From Actinomyces qiguomingii (GTDB lineage: Bacteria > Actinomycetota > Actinomycetes > Actinomycetales > Actinomycetaceae), in the NCBI RefSeq assembly GCF_004102025.1, contig NZ_CP025228.1, positions 2,232,001 through 2,296,000 of the forward strand: a DNA stretch of 64,000 nucleotides, in the 5' to 3' direction. A program made the position numbers and the translations under genes. The notes under the pieces are model-generated. The model worked only from the letters and a program-made list of their open reading frames with translations. It was not told the origin of the DNA and did no database searches. Within the stretch, counting starts at the first letter, position 1, and every line of letters starts with the position of its first letter. This document shows, one piece after another, positions 1 through 10,600 of the stretch.

Positions 1-516
1 GTCGGCGAATGTGATGTTGACCAGGCGACGCTTGCGATGTCGAGGTTTGCGCCACGGGTCTGGGAAGAACACCCACACCTCGCTGGCGCAGCCCACCGGC
101 AGCGCAGTGGCGAATAGTTGAGCAGCGTCGGCGGGGACCACGCGCAGGTTGCGCAGCCCCAACCTGGCGGCGCCCGCCACGATCCTGGCAATCGCCGTCT
201 CCCAGGCTTCGACGGCCAGGTGATCCACTCCCGGGTGGGCGGCGGCATGCGCCAGGATTGCCTCCCCGGCACCCGAGCCCACCTCCACGATGAGCGGCCG
301 CAGGAGGCCTACATGCCCGAATACGGAGGCCGGAGCCAGTCGGAACGCCGGATCGACGGTGCGGATCGCGTCGGCTCTGGGCACGTCGATCACGTACCTG
401 GAGCCATAGCGTTCCAGGGCGCGGGTCTGGGCGTCGGTCAGACGCCCCCCTGCCCGCGAGTAGGAGCGCACCCGGGATCGGATGGCGTGCGAACGGGGAG
501 GGTGCTGCTGCGTCAC
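1..516 (-). CDS. trmB: tRNA (guanine-N7-)-methyltransferase TrmB, 3' end beyond window
   Basis: This enzyme methylates G46 of tRNA at N7 using S-adenosylmethionine. Reading from a GTG at 516 the frame stays open to base 1, giving 172 residues without a stop, so the C-terminus lies outside the window. Visible family marks are the SAM-binding glycine motif EVGSGAGEAIL near residues 79-89, followed about 70 residues on by VFFPDPWRKPRHRKRRLV, the signature PDPW/KxRHxKRR segment of TrmB. The GTG start is supported by AGGAGG ten bases upstream. lepA lies upstream on the same strand with a 250-bp gap (517-770) in which I see no gene. Confidence 0.9.
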   Translation of the reverse strand, partial: MTQQHPPRSHAIRSRVRSYSRAGGRLTDAQTRALERYGSRYVIDVPRADAIRTVDPAFRLAPASVFGHVGLLRPLIVEVGSGAGEAILAHAAAHPGVDHLAVEAWETAIARIVAGAARLGLRNLRVVPADAAQLFATALPVGCASEVWVFFPDPWRKPRHRKRRLVNITFAD

Positions 517-770
517 GGGTTCGGTTCCTCCTGGTTTGTGTTCGAACGGTCATGTGCGACTGGTGCACAGCTATGCCCCGACGGCGCCCACCGGGTAGCC
601 ATTGCGGAAGGGTGAGGGCTCATCCGCATGGCGACCGTCTGCCCCGGCATGGGGCGCCTCCAGACACCGTGCCAGGGTGGTGATCAGTTTCAGACCGGCA
701 CCACCCACCCTAACGCGTTCGACTGATGGCCCGGCCAGTATCGTGGCGGCTACCCATCGGTGGCTCCGTT

Positions 771-2642
771 TCACTTACCGGTGGGCTGATCCGCGCCGAG
801 CACCGCGATGAAGGCCTCCTGGGGAACCTCCACGCGGCCGACGGCCTTCATACGCTTCTTGCCCTCCTTCTGCTTCTCCAGCAGTTTGCGCTTACGGGTG
901 ATGTCGCCGCCATAGCACTTGGCGAGCATGTCCTTGCGCAGAGCACGGATGGTCTCCCGGGCAATAATGCGGCTGCCAACCGCTGCCTGCACGGGCACCT
1001 CAAACTGCTGGCGGGGGATCAAGTCCTTAAGCCGTCGGGTCATCTTCTGTCCGTATGAGTAGGCGGAATCCTTGTGCACGATGGCGCTGAAGGCGTCCAC
1101 CCGCTCACCGTTGAGCAGGATGTCCACCTTGGTCAGCTCGGCGCTTTGAGTACCGTCGGCTTCGTAGTCCAGGGAGGCGTAACCGCGAGTGCGGGACTTC
1201 AGTGCGTCGAAGAAGTCGAAGACGATCTCAGCCAACGGCAGCCGATAGCGCATCTCCACGCGGGTCTCGGACAGATAGTCCATGCCGTCCATGGTGCCGC
1301 GGCGGGACTGGCACAGTTCCATAACCGCGCCAATGAATTCGCTCGGGGTCAGGATCGTCGCGCGCACCACCGGCTCCTGCACGTCGCGGACCTTACCCTC
1401 GGGAAACTCGCTGGGATTGGTCACCGTGTGCACCGTGTGGTCCTCCATGGTGACCTGGTAGACCACCGACGGAGCTGTGGAGATGATGTCGAGGTTGAAC
1501 TCGCGCTCCAATCGCTCGCGGATGATCTCCAGGTGCAACAGCCCCAGGTAGCCGCAGCGGAAACCGAAGCCGAGCGCCACCGAGGTTTCCGGCTCGTAGG
1601 TTAGCGCGGCATCGTTGAGCTTGAGCTTGTCCAGGGCATCGCGCAGCGCCGGGAAGTCGGAACCGTCCACGGGGAACAGTCCGGAGAAGACCATGGGCTT
1701 GGGGTCCTGGTACCCGGCCAGCGGCTCGTCGGCCGGGGAGGCGGCGGAGGTGACGGTGTCACCGACCTTGGACTGACGCACATCCTTCACGCCGGTGATG
1801 AGGTAGCCGACCTCTCCGGCGCGCAGCCCCTGCGTGGGAACCGGCTCGGGACTGATGACGCCGATCTCCAACAGGTCGTGGACGGCGCCGGTGGAAACCA
1901 TCTTGATGCGCTCGCGGGATTTCAAGGCACCGTCCATGACGCGCACGTAGGTGACCACACCACGGTAGACGTCGTAGACGGAATCGAAGATCATGGCGCG
2001 GGCGGCGCCAGCCGGGTCCCCGGACGGCGCCGGAACGGCCTGCACGATGCGGTCGAGCAACTCGGGCACGCCGACTCCAGTCTTCCCGGAGACGCGCAGC
2101 ACCTCCTGCGGCTCGCAGCCGATCAGGGAGGCGATCTCCGCCGCATATCGGTCGGGTTCAGCGGCTGGCAGATCAATCTTGTTCAGCACCGGGATGATTG
2201 TCAGGTCGCCCTCGATGGCCATGTAAAGGTTGGCCAGCGTCTGGGCTTGGATGCCCTGGGCGGCGTCGACCAGCAGGACAGCGCCCTCGCAGGCGGCCAG
2301 GGACCGGTTGACCTCGTAGGAGAAGTCGACGTGCCCGGGGGTGTCGATCATGTTCAGGGCGTAGGCGCGTGTGACGCCGTCCTCACCTGCCATGGCCCAC
2401 GGCATGCGCACCGCCTGAGACTTGATGGTGATGCCGCGCTCGCGCTCGATGTCCATGCGGTCCAGGTACTGGGCGCGCATGTCACGCGGGGCGACGACGC
2501 CGGTTGCCTGCAGCATCCGGTCCGCCAGGGTGGACTTGCCGTGATCGATATGCGCAATGATAGAGAAGTTGCGGATCTGGGCCTGTTCGGTGGCTGCGGG
2601 GGCGACGGACTCGGCCTGCTCGGATGTGGGGATGGGTGACAC
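771..2642 (-). CDS. lepA: Elongation factor 4 (LepA), ribosome back-translocating GTPase
   Basis: LepA is a translational GTPase that acts on stalled or mis-translocated ribosomes. The 623-residue product carries the G1 motif AHIDHGKST close to the N-terminus, the switch region [23 protein letters not shown] (G3), NKIDLP (G4) and the LepA-specific C-terminal domain ending in a [19 protein letters not shown] segment. I chose the GTG at 2642 (product begins with SPIPTSEQ) because GGAAGG precedes it by five bases and it gives the usual family length. An in-frame ATG at 2798 would add 52 residues of unrelated composition that reach into the next gene's stop region. rpsT, often close to lepA in actinobacteria, is about 41 kb away here. 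Confidence 0.96.
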   Translation of the reverse strand: MSPIPTSEQAESVAPAATEQAQIRNFSIIAHIDHGKSTLADRMLQATGVVAPRDMRAQYLDRMDIERERGITIKSQAVRMPWAMAGEDGVTRAYALNMIDTPGHVDFSYEVNRSLAACEGAVLLVDAAQGIQAQTLANLYMAIEGDLTIIPVLNKIDLPAAEPDRYAAEIASLIGCEPQEVLRVSGKTGVGVPELLDRIVQAVPAPSGDPAGAARAMIFDSVYDVYRGVVTYVRVMDGALKSRERIKMVSTGAVHDLLEIGVISPEPVPTQGLRAGEVGYLITGVKDVRQSKVGDTVTSAASPADEPLAGYQDPKPMVFSGLFPVDGSDFPALRDALDKLKLNDAALTYEPETSVALGFGFRCGYLGLLHLEIIRERLEREFNLDIISTAPSVVYQVTMEDHTVHTVTNPSEFPEGKVRDVQEPVVRATILTPSEFIGAVMELCQSRRGTMDGMDYLSETRVEMRYRLPLAEIVFDFFDALKSRTRGYASLDYEADGTQSAELTKVDILLNGERVDAFSAIVHKDSAYSYGQKMTRRLKDLIPRQQFEVPVQAAVGSRIIARETIRALRKDMLAKCYGGDITRKRKLLEKQKEGKKRMKAVGRVEVPQEAFIAVLGADQPTGK

Positions 2643-2767
2643 GAAAGCCTTCCAAGACGGCGCCTCGGACCTCAGGCCCGGGCGCAGGACAGAAATCTGG
2701 GTCGATTCTCCCATGCGCCGGGCGGACCGCCATGCCAGCGCGGGTGTGATGCCCGACGGCGAGCCCG

Positions 2768-3346
2768 TCACATGCTGCCCCCACGGATCACCAACCAACC
2801 CCGACCCAAAGGACGCTCAAGAACCAGAACAGCCTCACGGAGTCGAGTACGCATCGGATTCGACACATTCTGCACGTCGATATCCTCCAACCCGTCAGTC
2901 TTTGACACAGGCGTCGCCTCTGAATGCATTTCAATATTACTACCAGACACCACAGTGTAAGTCTCCGTGTAGTCGCGTATGGCCTGGTCGCTAGCGGTGA
3001 ACTCGATAACGTACCCCCACCCGCCCGGATAGGCCTCCGCAAAATTCACCGCGGGCTCAACCGACACCACCTCCGCTCCCTCCGGAAGACTATTAGCCTG
3101 CCCGATCGCGAGGATCTCATCCAGATGCTCAACATCCGCCGGACACGGCGCCCCCACCTGCACCCCAGCAGCACTCGCCGACGCCGACGCCCTAGCCTCC
3201 GACCTCTCAACCTGCGCACTCGAAAAAAACAAATACCCCACCACAAAAAGCACCCAGAACACCCCCACACCCACCAACACCGCAACCACAACAAGCACCT
3301 GCCGGCCAGTCACCTGCTCACCGGCCAAAACCAAACGCCTCACCAC
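2768..3346 (-). CDS. Small single-pass membrane protein, copy 1 of a duplicated pair (candidate immunity or accessory protein)
   Basis: A 192-residue protein of unrecognised family. The N-terminus has a short basic stretch, then one strong membrane segment (about residues 17-42), a Ser/Ala linker and a soluble domain with a single cysteine in [15 protein letters not shown]. Its first ~127 residues and the last ~15 ([14 protein letters not shown]) are the same as in the neighbour starting at 3979, while about 45-50 residues in between are unrelated (here [16 protein letters not shown]...). The bases just upstream of its start duplicate the 3' tip of the effector gene. Last gene of the cassette before lepA. 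An immunity role is inferred only from position and paralogy. Confidence 0.75.
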   Translation of the reverse strand: MVRRLVLAGEQVTGRQVLVVVAVLVGVGVFWVLFVVGYLFFSSAQVERSEARASASASAAGVQVGAPCPADVEHLDEILAIGQANSLPEGAEVVSVEPAVNFAEAYPGGWGYVIEFTASDQAIRDYTETYTVVSGSNIEMHSEATPVSKTDGLEDIDVQNVSNPMRTRLREAVLVLERPLGRGWLVIRGGSM

Positions 3347-3406
3347 ACATCACCCCACTCACGACCCAGTCCCACGCATAACCGAAGACTCACCCGACAC
3401 AAACTA

Positions 3407-3979
3407 TCACCTGCCACCCCCACGGATCACTAACCACCCCCGACCCAAAGGACGCTCAAGAAACAGGTGCGCGTTTCCAAAACCAGCCTCCCATGGAGCG
3501 GTCACCCCACTTAGATCCACATCCTCTGCGCCATCAGCGTTCGGATCAGTCGTCGGGTAGGCATCAATGTAGTCACCGTTATATCCGATGCGATTAGTAA
3601 TGTAGTCGCGTATGGCCTGGTCGCTAGCGGTGAACTCGATAACGTACCCCCACCCGCCCGGATAGGCCTCCGCAAAATTCACCGCGGGCTCAACCGACAC
3701 CACCTCCGCTCCCTCCGGAAGACTATTAGCCTGCCCGATCGCGAGGATCTCATCCAGATGCTCAACATCCGCCGGACACGGCGCCCCCACCTGCACCCCA
3801 GCAGCACTCGCCGACGCCGACGCCCTAGCCTCCGACCTCTCAACCTGCGCACTCGAAAAAAACAAATACCCCACCACAAAAAGCACCCAGAACACCCCCA
3901 CACCCACCAACACCGCAACCACAACAAGCACCTGCCGGCCAGTCACCTGCTCACCGGCCAAAACCAAACGCCTCACCAC
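3407..3979 (-). CDS. Small single-pass membrane protein, copy 2 of a duplicated pair (candidate immunity or accessory protein)
   Basis: A 190-residue paralogue of the gene ending at 2768: identical N-terminal anchor ([20 protein letters not shown]) and identical first ~127 residues. Its C-terminal variable stretch differs (ITNRIGYNGDYIDAYP...DVDLSGVTAPWEAG), and it then ends in the same [14 protein letters not shown] tail. Translation starts at GTG 3979, 12 bases after the stop of the large effector-like gene, so it is probably co-translated with it. The domain beyond the anchor should face outside, by the positive-inside rule. No enzyme motif seen. It is the adjacent partner of the effector and so the more likely cognate one; function is inferred. 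Confidence 0.75.
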   Translation of the reverse strand: MVRRLVLAGEQVTGRQVLVVVAVLVGVGVFWVLFVVGYLFFSSAQVERSEARASASASAAGVQVGAPCPADVEHLDEILAIGQANSLPEGAEVVSVEPAVNFAEAYPGGWGYVIEFTASDQAIRDYITNRIGYNGDYIDAYPTTDPNADGAEDVDLSGVTAPWEAGFGNAHLFLERPLGRGWLVIRGGGR

Positions 3980-3991
3980 ACATCACCCCAC

Positions 3992-5395
3992 TCACGACCC
4001 AGTCCCACGCATAACCGAAGACTCACCCGACATGTCATACTCCTGAGCCAAACCAGCACGATGCAACTCCTGGAGCTGCTTATCGCTAACATCAAAGGGG
4101 CCGATCTGCGTTGACTTGTCTCCATCCCAATTGTACCGGTCCGCCACATGGACACGGTAATCATAGGAGTAGGTCCACTCCGGGTTGTCCGCCGTGGGTG
4201 GGTAGACCGTCACGGTCCCATCCGTCGCGTAGTTACAACCTCCCGTGGCATAGAACCAGTTCTGATCCTCCTCTGCTCTGATGTAGTACCCCTCCCACTT
4301 AGTGGTGAAGGGGTAGGTGACCGGCTCGGTAACGCCAGAGGCTTCAGCATCATTACGCGCTGCCTCTGCCATAGTTTTGACGGCTTCTTGCGTTTTTGTA
4401 TTCAACCCGTCAACATCTTCCAGCATGCGGTCGGCGTCGAGTTCCTGCGGGTCCCCGCTATTACCCAAGAAGTGCAGCAGATTTCTTGATGCGTCCGGCC
4501 AGTCCGAGGCCTTGACGATCGCGCCGATTGTGGCCGCCTCGTGGACAAGATGATCTAACGGATCGGCTGACCGACTCCCGTATGCCCCGGAGCCTTCCTT
4601 GGCGGTATCCCCCGGATAGACCCAGGGGGTCACCCCCGGCATCTCAGCATGTTCTCCAGGTACCGGATCGCCGAGCTCCGTCTTGCCCTGCGTCTCAGGG
4701 TCATCGTTCCCGCTCCTGCGGTTGCTCTCCGTTTTTCTGTTACTGTCTTCGACCTTCCTGCGGCTGTCCTCCTTGTCCCGAGGATCAGTCCGCTGCCGTC
4801 CAGATCTGGCGTGATCCGGGTCATCATCGCTCGAGCCGGCTAGGACGGTCGCATACTGCTCATCAACCTGGGTGGCCATGGCCAGCACGGAGGAGACCAT
4901 CTCCGTCAGTTCGGCGGCGTGAGCCTGAGCCTGAGCGGCCTCCACCACGGCCCCGCCCGGACCCACGGCAACCATTCTCACAGGACCTGCCGCCGCCGCG
5001 GTGCTGCCAGCGGCCTTCCCGGCGCCGCTACTAGCGGCCTCGGCCAGGGATACCGCGACCGAGCCGTCAGCACCCAACGTCAGGTAGGGGTGCTCATCAG
5101 CGAAGTCCTGACAGGCCAATACCTTGCGTCGCACCTGGGTCACACCCTCGCTGGCGTCGGCAGTGGCACGCGCGAGGACTCCAACCCGCTCGCTCATCTC
5201 GCTGTGAGAGACTCTGCACCGATGCAGCGCCGCAAGCGCGGCCTCCACGCTGGGTGCCTTCGAAACCACCCGTGAACTCGCGACTTCTGCATCATCGGCC
5301 ATTCTCATTAAGGAAGTGTGGAGGCTATGCAGCCCATCCGAGGCGTCGATCAGCGGCTCAGGGTTCCAGTTCAACACATCACTCCACGTCGCCAT
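3992..5395 (-). CDS. Modular ESX/LXG-like putative secreted effector (polymorphic-toxin architecture)
   Basis: A 467-residue protein without signal peptide or membrane segment. Residues 1-105 are helical and resemble the N-terminal module of type VII secreted proteins, followed by HPYLTLGADGSV, an Ala-rich helical stretch (120-185), a long charged Arg/Asp/Ser linker (190-280), and a compact C-terminal domain (about 355-467). That domain contains NWFYATGGCNYATDG, ADRYNWDGDKS and ELHRAGLAQEYDMSGES. From memory similar endings occur on other actinobacterial multi-domain proteins of unknown activity; I cannot assign a fold or catalytic residue. It starts one base after the stop of the small helical protein upstream, which points to translational coupling, and is followed at 12 bases by the paired membrane proteins. 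Secretion and toxicity are inferred from architecture. Confidence 0.75.
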   Translation of the reverse strand: MATWSDVLNWNPEPLIDASDGLHSLHTSLMRMADDAEVASSRVVSKAPSVEAALAALHRCRVSHSEMSERVGVLARATADASEGVTQVRRKVLACQDFADEHPYLTLGADGSVAVSLAEAASSGAGKAAGSTAAAAGPVRMVAVGPGGAVVEAAQAQAHAAELTEMVSSVLAMATQVDEQYATVLAGSSDDDPDHARSGRQRTDPRDKEDSRRKVEDSNRKTESNRRSGNDDPETQGKTELGDPVPGEHAEMPGVTPWVYPGDTAKEGSGAYGSRSADPLDHLVHEAATIGAIVKASDWPDASRNLLHFLGNSGDPQELDADRMLEDVDGLNTKTQEAVKTMAEAARNDAEASGVTEPVTYPFTTKWEGYYIRAEEDQNWFYATGGCNYATDGTVTVYPPTADNPEWTYSYDYRVHVADRYNWDGDKSTQIGPFDVSDKQLQELHRAGLAQEYDMSGESSVMRGTGS

Positions 5396-5396
5396 C

Positions 5397-5750
5397 TCAC
5401 ATCATCCCCCGGGCGCGCGCCCACTGGGTGACCGAGGCCTCCGAAACGGCATCCCCGATCGCTACCGCCTCCCGGGCCACAAACTCGTCATTGCGCCGGT
5501 GTGCGGACGCCAGGTCCCGGACACCCTCACCCACGTCCCCGTAACGGCTTCCCAGAGATGCCCTCTGGCTCTCCAACCCGCTCACGGCGGACCCGGTACT
5601 ACCTGAACTCCGCGAGCCCGGCATGGCCGCGCCGATCCTCTCCAAAGGTCCGGAGAGGCCCAAGGAGCCAATCCCGTCACGCAGCTCCCCTAAGGAGGCG
5701 GCAAGCATCTCCAGGTCGCCTCCGACAATACGGATATCCGCGTCTGCCAC
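5397..5750 (-). CDS. WXG100/ESX-like small helical protein
   Basis: A 117-residue, predominantly helical protein lacking cysteines, signal peptide and membrane segments, with two helical halves separated by a Gly/Ser-rich stretch (PGSRSSGSTGSAVSG). Size, composition and position directly before a large modular protein match ESX secretion partners, but there is no clear W-x-G turn, so the family call is weak. The GTG start at 5750 follows GGAGG by five bases; an upstream in-frame ATG at 5843 would add 31 residues with poor initiation context. It is the first gene of the four-gene minus-strand cassette. No T7SS core component (EccC, EccD, MycP) is in this window. Confidence 0.7.
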   Translation of the reverse strand: MADADIRIVGGDLEMLAASLGELRDGIGSLGLSGPLERIGAAMPGSRSSGSTGSAVSGLESQRASLGSRYGDVGEGVRDLASAHRRNDEFVAREAVAIGDAVSEASVTQWARARGMM

Positions 5751-5856
5751 GAAAACCTCCAGAGTGTCAGGGATGAGCCCGCCTGCAACGCGCCCAGCTA
5801 GTGAACCGGGCGCAAGCCAATCACCGTGACGCGCTCGTGTCAAGAGCGTGACAAAG

Positions 5857-7055
<1,199 letters not shown>

Positions 7056-7277
7056 TCAGTTCCTCGTCCTTACTCGACGTCGCGCAACCAACTCGCCCGT
7101 CTACTCGCCCGTGCATTGTGCCGAAGTCGCGGTCGACGGCCACGGTGCCGGTACACTAGCACGGTCTCGGCCGTCGTCTCCGGCGCCCGCGTGGCCATCC
7201 GCCGTTGACGTGTCCCGGACAGCCCCGGAGGCAGTCTCCATGCGCCGGGACATCCCCAACCGTCAACGACGAGTGAA

Positions 7278-8012
7278 GTGAGTACCATCCCCTCCTCCAT
7301 GATCCGCATCGGCGTCGTCGAAGACGATGCCCGTCACCGCCGCGTTCTATCGGACTACCTCGGGCGCTTCGCCCGGGAGCACGCCGTGAAGCTGGAGGTC
7401 AGCACCTTTGACGACGGCGACGATCTCCTCGCCGACTTCCGCCCCATCTATGACGTACTGCTTCTGGACATACGCATGGAAGGCACCGACGGGCTCGCCA
7501 CCGCCCGGGCGGTGCGAAAGGTCGACCCGGAAGTCGTCATCATCTTCATCACCGCCGCCCACCAGTATGCGATCAACGGTTACGAGGTCTCCGCCCTCGG
7601 CTATCTGGTCAAGCCCTTCCCCTACGCCTCCTTCGACCATGAGCTCAGCCGCGCCCGGAACCTGTTGGGAAGGCGTGACGGCACCGGCATCGTGCTTAAG
7701 GACGGTTCCGGGCTGCGACGCGTCCCCGTGCGCGACATCGTCTATCTGGAGTCCTCCGGACACCGTCTGGACGTACACCTGGTCGACGACGAGCTGACCT
7801 TGAGCGGGTCGCTCAAGCAGATGGAGCCGCAGCTGGCGCCGCATGGGTTCTTCCGGTCGAACTCCTGCTACATCGTAAATCTGCGCCACGTGGTGGCGGT
7901 GCGTGACCAGGACAGTGTCATGTCCACCGGCCAGGCGCTGCGCATCTCCCGCCCCCGTAAGAAGGAGTTCATGCGCGCGCTGACCGAGCACGTCTCCGGG
8001 ACGCTGCCGTGA
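7278..8012 (+). CDS. LytTR-family response regulator
   Basis: A 244-residue two-component regulator. The N-terminal receiver has the acidic pair EDD at 15-17, the phospho-acceptor aspartate in LLLDIRM (about D64), the TA of FITAAHQ and the conserved lysine in YLVKPFPY. Residues ~140-240 form a LytTR DNA-binding domain (RVPVRDIVYLESSGHRLDVH, FFRSNSCYIVNLRHV). I give the GTG at 7278; an in-frame ATG at 7299 is an equally good alternative and would remove seven residues. It overlaps the sensor kinase by four bases. LytTR systems usually control surface or exported functions; the adjacent glycan genes are the obvious candidate targets. Confidence 0.92.
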   Translation: MSTIPSSMIRIGVVEDDARHRRVLSDYLGRFAREHAVKLEVSTFDDGDDLLADFRPIYDVLLLDIRMEGTDGLATARAVRKVDPEVVIIFITAAHQYAINGYEVSALGYLVKPFPYASFDHELSRARNLLGRRDGTGIVLKDGSGLRRVPVRDIVYLESSGHRLDVHLVDDELTLSGSLKQMEPQLAPHGFFRSNSCYIVNLRHVVAVRDQDSVMSTGQALRISRPRKKEFMRALTEHVSGTLP

Positions 8013-9346
8013 TCGAGGAGGCGCTGCCAGATATTCCGCGACTGTGGACCGCCCTTTCAGAATGGGGCGCGTGTCTGCTGTACGTGCTGGCCACCTGGCG
8101 TCCTCAGGACTCCCGACGTAGGGGCGTGGTGGTTATGGCGGCGGCGCTGCCACTGTTGTGCGGCTATCAGGAGGTGATCGGCCGTCTGCCGATCTCCCTG
8201 TGGCTGTTCGGCATGCTGGGAGCGGTGGCCGCCATGTGGGTCATCTTGCACCTGGCACTGAGCGGATCGCTGCGCCGCTCCACCTACCTGGTGGTGCGGG
8301 CCTTCGTGGCCGCCGAGCTGGTGGCCTCCCTGGAGTGGCAGCTGGAGCTCTTCCTCATCGGTGACCATGCCGGCACACCGCCCGCCTCGCTTAGTGTAAT
8401 CGTCGTCGACGGCGTCGTGCTAGGCGGTGTCTATCTGCTGGAGCGCTCCAGATTCCGCAGTGATGTGGTGCCGACCGTAGCCACGGTGGCAGGAGCGGCG
8501 GCCATCGCCGCTATTACCTTTGCCATGTCCAATCTCAGTTTCCTGAGTACGGCTACGCCCTTTTCCGGAAGGTTGGGCGCTGAGGTGTTCTACATCCGTA
8601 CGCTCGTGGACCTGTGCGGCTTCATCATTCTGTACGCCCAGCGAGAGGTGGATCTGCAAAATCGGGCTACCTTCGAGCTGGCCACATCCGAGGCGCTGCT
8701 GCACTCACAGTACGAGCAGTACCTGACTTCTAAGCGGGCGATCGACATCGTCAACCGTAAGTACCACGACCTGCGGCACATGATCGCGTCGGTGCGTGCT
8801 GAGCCGGATCCGGCGGTCCGTCTAGAGAGGCTCAGCGACCTGGAGGAGTCTGTACGCCCGTACGAGGTGTTCCTGCGCACCGGCAATCCCGTGCTCGACG
8901 TTATCCTCACCGACCGGGAACAGGCATGCTTGGATTCCGAGGTCAGCATGACTGTGATTGCCGACGGCGCCGCGCTCGGATTCGTGGCTGCCGCTGATTT
9001 GGCCACAATGGTCGGCACCGCCCTGGACAACGCCCTGGAGTCCGTCGCTCGTATTGATGACCAGGCGGACCGGTGGATCCGCTTCGACGTCCGGGCGCGT
9101 CGGGGCTTCGTGCTGATGGAGTTGGAGAACCCGGTAGCCGCCGCGCCGGTGGTGGCGGCCGCCGGTGACACCCCGCTGACCCCGAAGAAGGACGCCGCCA
9201 TTCACAGCTTCGGCCTCAGCGCGGTCCGGGCCGCCGCCGAGGCCTACGGCGGACAGGTCACCGCCGGCGAGAGCCCGCAGCGCACCTTCATACTGCGCGT
9301 GCTGCTGCCGATACCCGCCCAGACCCCTGGCCGAGACCGGCGCTAG
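8009..9346 (+). CDS. AgrC-like membrane sensor histidine kinase (GHKL type)
   Basis: A 445-residue partner of the LytTR regulator, starting at a GTG that overlaps the regulator's stop (GTGA). Roughly six or seven membrane segments fill residues 15-210, followed by a coiled segment and a dimerisation/phospho-acceptor helix with KYHDLRHMI (probable acceptor H253). The GHKL ATPase domain is recognised by the N-box TALDNALES and the late G-box region HSFGLSAVRAAAEAYGG. There is no large extracellular domain, so the ligand is probably small or sensed within the membrane, as in AgrC-type kinases. No small peptide-pheromone gene is recognisable next to it. Confidence 0.9.
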   Translation: MIEEALPDIPRLWTALSEWGACLLYVLATWRPQDSRRRGVVVMAAALPLLCGYQEVIGRLPISLWLFGMLGAVAAMWVILHLALSGSLRRSTYLVVRAFVAAELVASLEWQLELFLIGDHAGTPPASLSVIVVDGVVLGGVYLLERSRFRSDVVPTVATVAGAAAIAAITFAMSNLSFLSTATPFSGRLGAEVFYIRTLVDLCGFIILYAQREVDLQNRATFELATSEALLHSQYEQYLTSKRAIDIVNRKYHDLRHMIASVRAEPDPAVRLERLSDLEESVRPYEVFLRTGNPVLDVILTDREQACLDSEVSMTVIADGAALGFVAAADLATMVGTALDNALESVARIDDQADRWIRFDVRARRGFVLMELENPVAAAPVVAAAGDTPLTPKKDAAIHSFGLSAVRAAAEAYGGQVTAGESPQRTFILRVLLPIPAQTPGRDRR

Positions 9347-9383
9347 TGTTGCACGGAGACCGGACCATGCCGGTGTGCCGCGT

Positions 9384-10472
9384 TCAGTTCAGGGCGAGCA
9401 CCCTGCGGACCACCTGGTAGCCGGCCACGGGCAACCAGTTCCCGGGGCGCCCAGGCAGCGTCATTAACCGCCCCATCACCGAGGCGCGTACACGCCGAGA
9501 CACGTCCGGTCGGGTGGTGTCTAGGCGCTCCCACAATTGCCGCTTAATGACCAGATTCCTAGGTGTGCCCGAGCGCAACGCCATGGTGGTTATGACCACC
9601 GCACTCATGGTGTAGATGTGCACCAGGTAGCGCAGCAGCGCCGCAGGCACCTCACCCTCGTGGGGCATCGCCTCGAGCATCAGCGCGTTCACCCGGTCGT
9701 GCTGGTCCAGACGCTTCACGATCACGTCGTCGGCAACGGACTGCCCGGCCCGACCCACCGTGTAGTAGTACAGGTCTAGATCCAGGTAGGTCAGCGTGCG
9801 CACGTGCCGTAGCGGCTCGAAGGCGAACAAATTGTCAACGTAGAAGCAGTGCTCGGGCAGCTGCATCCCCGAGCGCGCCAGCACCTCCCGCCGGTATGCC
9901 AGAGAATGCATCATCAGGTACTGGTCCGGCCTGAAGCGTCCGACGTCCTCCCAGCCACCAATGCGGCCTCTAGGAAGCCGTGTCCTGAAGCGCACAGCAT
10001 GGCGACCGAGCCGGACTCCGCGACAGCTCTGGCGCGCTGGCCCGTGATTCAGACGATGCCAGGAGGCGGTGCCCTCGCGTACATACACGAAATTGGTGAC
10101 AACCAGATCGGGCTCGGTGCCGGACCGTCGCCAGGCGCGCAATGAACTCATCAGCGCGCGCAAGGCGCCGGGATCAATAGCGTCATCGGCGTCGCACACC
10201 TTCAACCAGGTCCCCCGCGCTGCCGCGATCCCGGTGTTGATGGCGCCGCCATGGCCCTTGTTCTTCTGATGGATGACGCGTACCGCCGTGTGTGCTCGCG
10301 CGTAGGAATCGGCGAGCCGCGCAGTACCGTCAGTGGCGCCGTCATCGACGACGATGATCTCCAGGGCGCCTCCCCCGTCATCGGCCGCCACAAGGCTGGA
10401 CAGGCAACGGCTCAGGCAGTCCTCGGCGTTGTAGGCCGGGACAACGAAGGTGATCAGTGGGGTTGCGGACAC
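9384..10472 (-). CDS. Family 2 glycosyltransferase
   Basis: A 362-residue GT-A fold enzyme expected to transfer a sugar from a nucleotide donor to an envelope acceptor on the cytoplasmic face. It opens with TPLITFVVPAYNAEDCLSRC, then IIVVDDGATDGT and NKGHGGAINTGIAAARG, and has the donor/metal motif KVCDADDAID. The C-terminal half lacks clear membrane spans. The GTG at 10472 is preceded by AAGGAG at nine bases; an upstream in-frame ATG at 10544 lacks such a site. Next upstream on the strand is a GtrA-like protein. The pairing of GT2 with GtrA suggests lipid-linked sugar transfer; specificity cannot be read from the sequence. Confidence 0.92.
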   Translation of the reverse strand: MSATPLITFVVPAYNAEDCLSRCLSSLVAADDGGGALEIIVVDDGATDGTARLADSYARAHTAVRVIHQKNKGHGGAINTGIAAARGTWLKVCDADDAIDPGALRALMSSLRAWRRSGTEPDLVVTNFVYVREGTASWHRLNHGPARQSCRGVRLGRHAVRFRTRLPRGRIGGWEDVGRFRPDQYLMMHSLAYRREVLARSGMQLPEHCFYVDNLFAFEPLRHVRTLTYLDLDLYYYTVGRAGQSVADDVIVKRLDQHDRVNALMLEAMPHEGEVPAALLRYLVHIYTMSAVVITTMALRSGTPRNLVIKRQLWERLDTTRPDVSRRVRASVMGRLMTLPGRPGNWLPVAGYQVVRRVLALN

Positions 10473-10600
10473 CGGGTGAGGCTCCTTACTCGGCGGACTC
10501 AGCGGACGCTCAACGGCTGCCGAGCATGCATCCGGACCGCGCACGAGTCACTGACGTGTATTGACGGATATGACACTACCGGACCGGGGCGGCGCGTCGC

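Noticed and set aside
2643..2798. Upstream in-frame extension of LepA by 52 residues
   Set aside because: The extension has no ribosome site, overlaps the end of the neighbouring gene and is not LepA-like; the GTG at 2642 has a good site and normal family length.
9941..10120. Suspected frameshift in the middle of the GT2 gene
   Set aside because: The segment before GGWEDVGRF looked atypical, but it reads without a stop and the sequence after it returns to family pattern in the same frame, so no frameshift is needed.
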